A stretch of 64,000 bases of DNA from Salinilacustrithrix flava (GTDB lineage Bacteria > Actinomycetota > Acidimicrobiia > Acidimicrobiales > Salinilacustritrichaceae): NCBI RefSeq assembly GCF_041228405.1, contig NZ_CP133888.1, positions 682,001-746,000 on the forward strand. Direction: 5' to 3'. The translations under genes were made by a program, and so were the position numbers. The notes under the pieces are model-generated. The model made no database searches. It was not told the origin of the DNA and saw only the letters and a list, made by a program, of their open reading frames with translations. This document shows, in pieces, positions 63,822-64,000 of this stretch (its first letter is position 1; the number at the start of each line of letters is the position of its first letter).

Positions 63822-64000
63822 CGGATCTCCGGTCGGGTCAGCAGGGTGGTCAGGTCGGTCGTCATGTGCTCGCTCTCGAAGCCGAAGGGCCACTCGACGC
63901 GCACGGTTCCGGTGTCGTCGATCACGTAGGTGATCGCCGAGTGCCCGACGTCGTAGGTGGCGTCGCCGGGCTCGTGATCCTCGACCTCGTACTGGACGCC
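63818..64000 (-). CDS. SCO1/SenC family copper protein, C-terminal 60 residues
   Basis: Only the 3' end is in the window. The translated part, YDVGHSAITYVIDDTGTVRVEWPFGFESEHMTTDLTTLL, contains the conserved histidine of SCO proteins (HSAxxYxxD) that completes the copper site with the upstream CxxxC, which would lie beyond the edge. It is the first gene of the SCO-PCuAC-cupredoxin run and overlaps the PCuAC start by ATGA. Role: Cu(I) or thiol-redox delivery to cytochrome oxidase. Confidence 0.8.
   Translation of the reverse strand, partial: GVQYEVEDHEPGDATYDVGHSAITYVIDDTGTVRVEWPFGFESEHMTTDLTTLLTRPEIR

Overview
The window is about 70% GC, densely coded, and reads as chromosome of an actinobacterium. 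I place it most likely in or near the class Acidimicrobiia. The evidence is a mycothiol-type sigma/anti-sigma pair, an F420-associated DUF2342 metalloprotease, an LLM F420-dependent oxidoreductase, a BldD-like regulator with the complete c-di-GMP signature, a MeaA/Ecm-type B12 mutase, a zinc-finger-free topoisomerase I with a lysine-rich tail, and many apparently leaderless genes with a TANNNT -10 box 6-9 nt before the start codon. There is no 16S gene, so the class is an inference. I see no insertion sequence, prophage, CRISPR array or replication origin. No intergenic gap exceeds 300 bases.

Layout. 1-5.9 kb (minus): ftsH (cut by the window edge), hpt, tilS, an orphan response regulator, the DUF2342 protease with an overlapping 47-residue membrane protein, and the sigma/anti-sigma pair. 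5.9-13.9 kb (minus): a sortase with its probable DUF4397 substrate, a secreted beta-propeller lipoprotein, three tandem coupled CNNM/HlyC-type membrane proteins, and a small membrane protein. 13.9-20.1 kb (minus): tRNA-Thr(CGT), holB, tmk, an MFS exporter and topA. 20.2-29.4 kb: thiolase, an MDR reductase, methylmalonyl-CoA epimerase, a PAS/GGDEF/EAL protein, a K+-channel-like protein, DUF305, and a 5'-3' exonuclease facing an ATP-dependent DNA ligase. 29.5-35.5 kb: a BVMO-fingerprint monooxygenase, a two-subunit molybdenum hydroxylase, and an acyl-CoA carboxylase beta subunit. 35.5-44.2 kb: an MFS protein coupled to an ABC ATPase lacking its H-loop histidine, a possible carboxylase epsilon peptide, a metallophosphoesterase, a CoA-transferase, a GT4/glycogen-debranching pair and a degenerate GGDEF protein. 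44.2-52.6 kb: ethylmalonyl-CoA-type mutase, LLM oxidoreductase, the csoR/copA/copZ copper locus, an Asp/Thr-repeat secreted protein, aat, and 3-hydroxybutyryl-CoA dehydrogenase. 52.6-64 kb: a methyltransferase, histidine kinase, cyclophilin, bldD, lysC and asd, MazG, a SurE-like lipoprotein, DUF1992, an RNase Z-like hydrolase, an MFS protein and a PCuAC/SCO/cupredoxin-like operon (cut by the right edge).

How the genes may work together. Acyl-CoA genes (thiolase, MDR reductase, epimerase, carboxylase, mutase, hydroxybutyryl-CoA dehydrogenase, CoA-transferase) are scattered over 32 kb. Several share a near-identical palindrome of the form T(T/G)ACC-N4-GGT(A/C)A at their promoters, also found before the monooxygenase and an MFS gene. 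I propose one TetR-type regulon. This is the most interesting signal in the window. A second thread is copper: efflux on one side (csoR, copA, copZ) and probable cytochrome-oxidase copper delivery on the other (SCO, PCuAC). A third is c-di-GMP: a BldD receptor, an EAL protein with an intact phosphodiesterase motif and two degenerate GGDEF domains.
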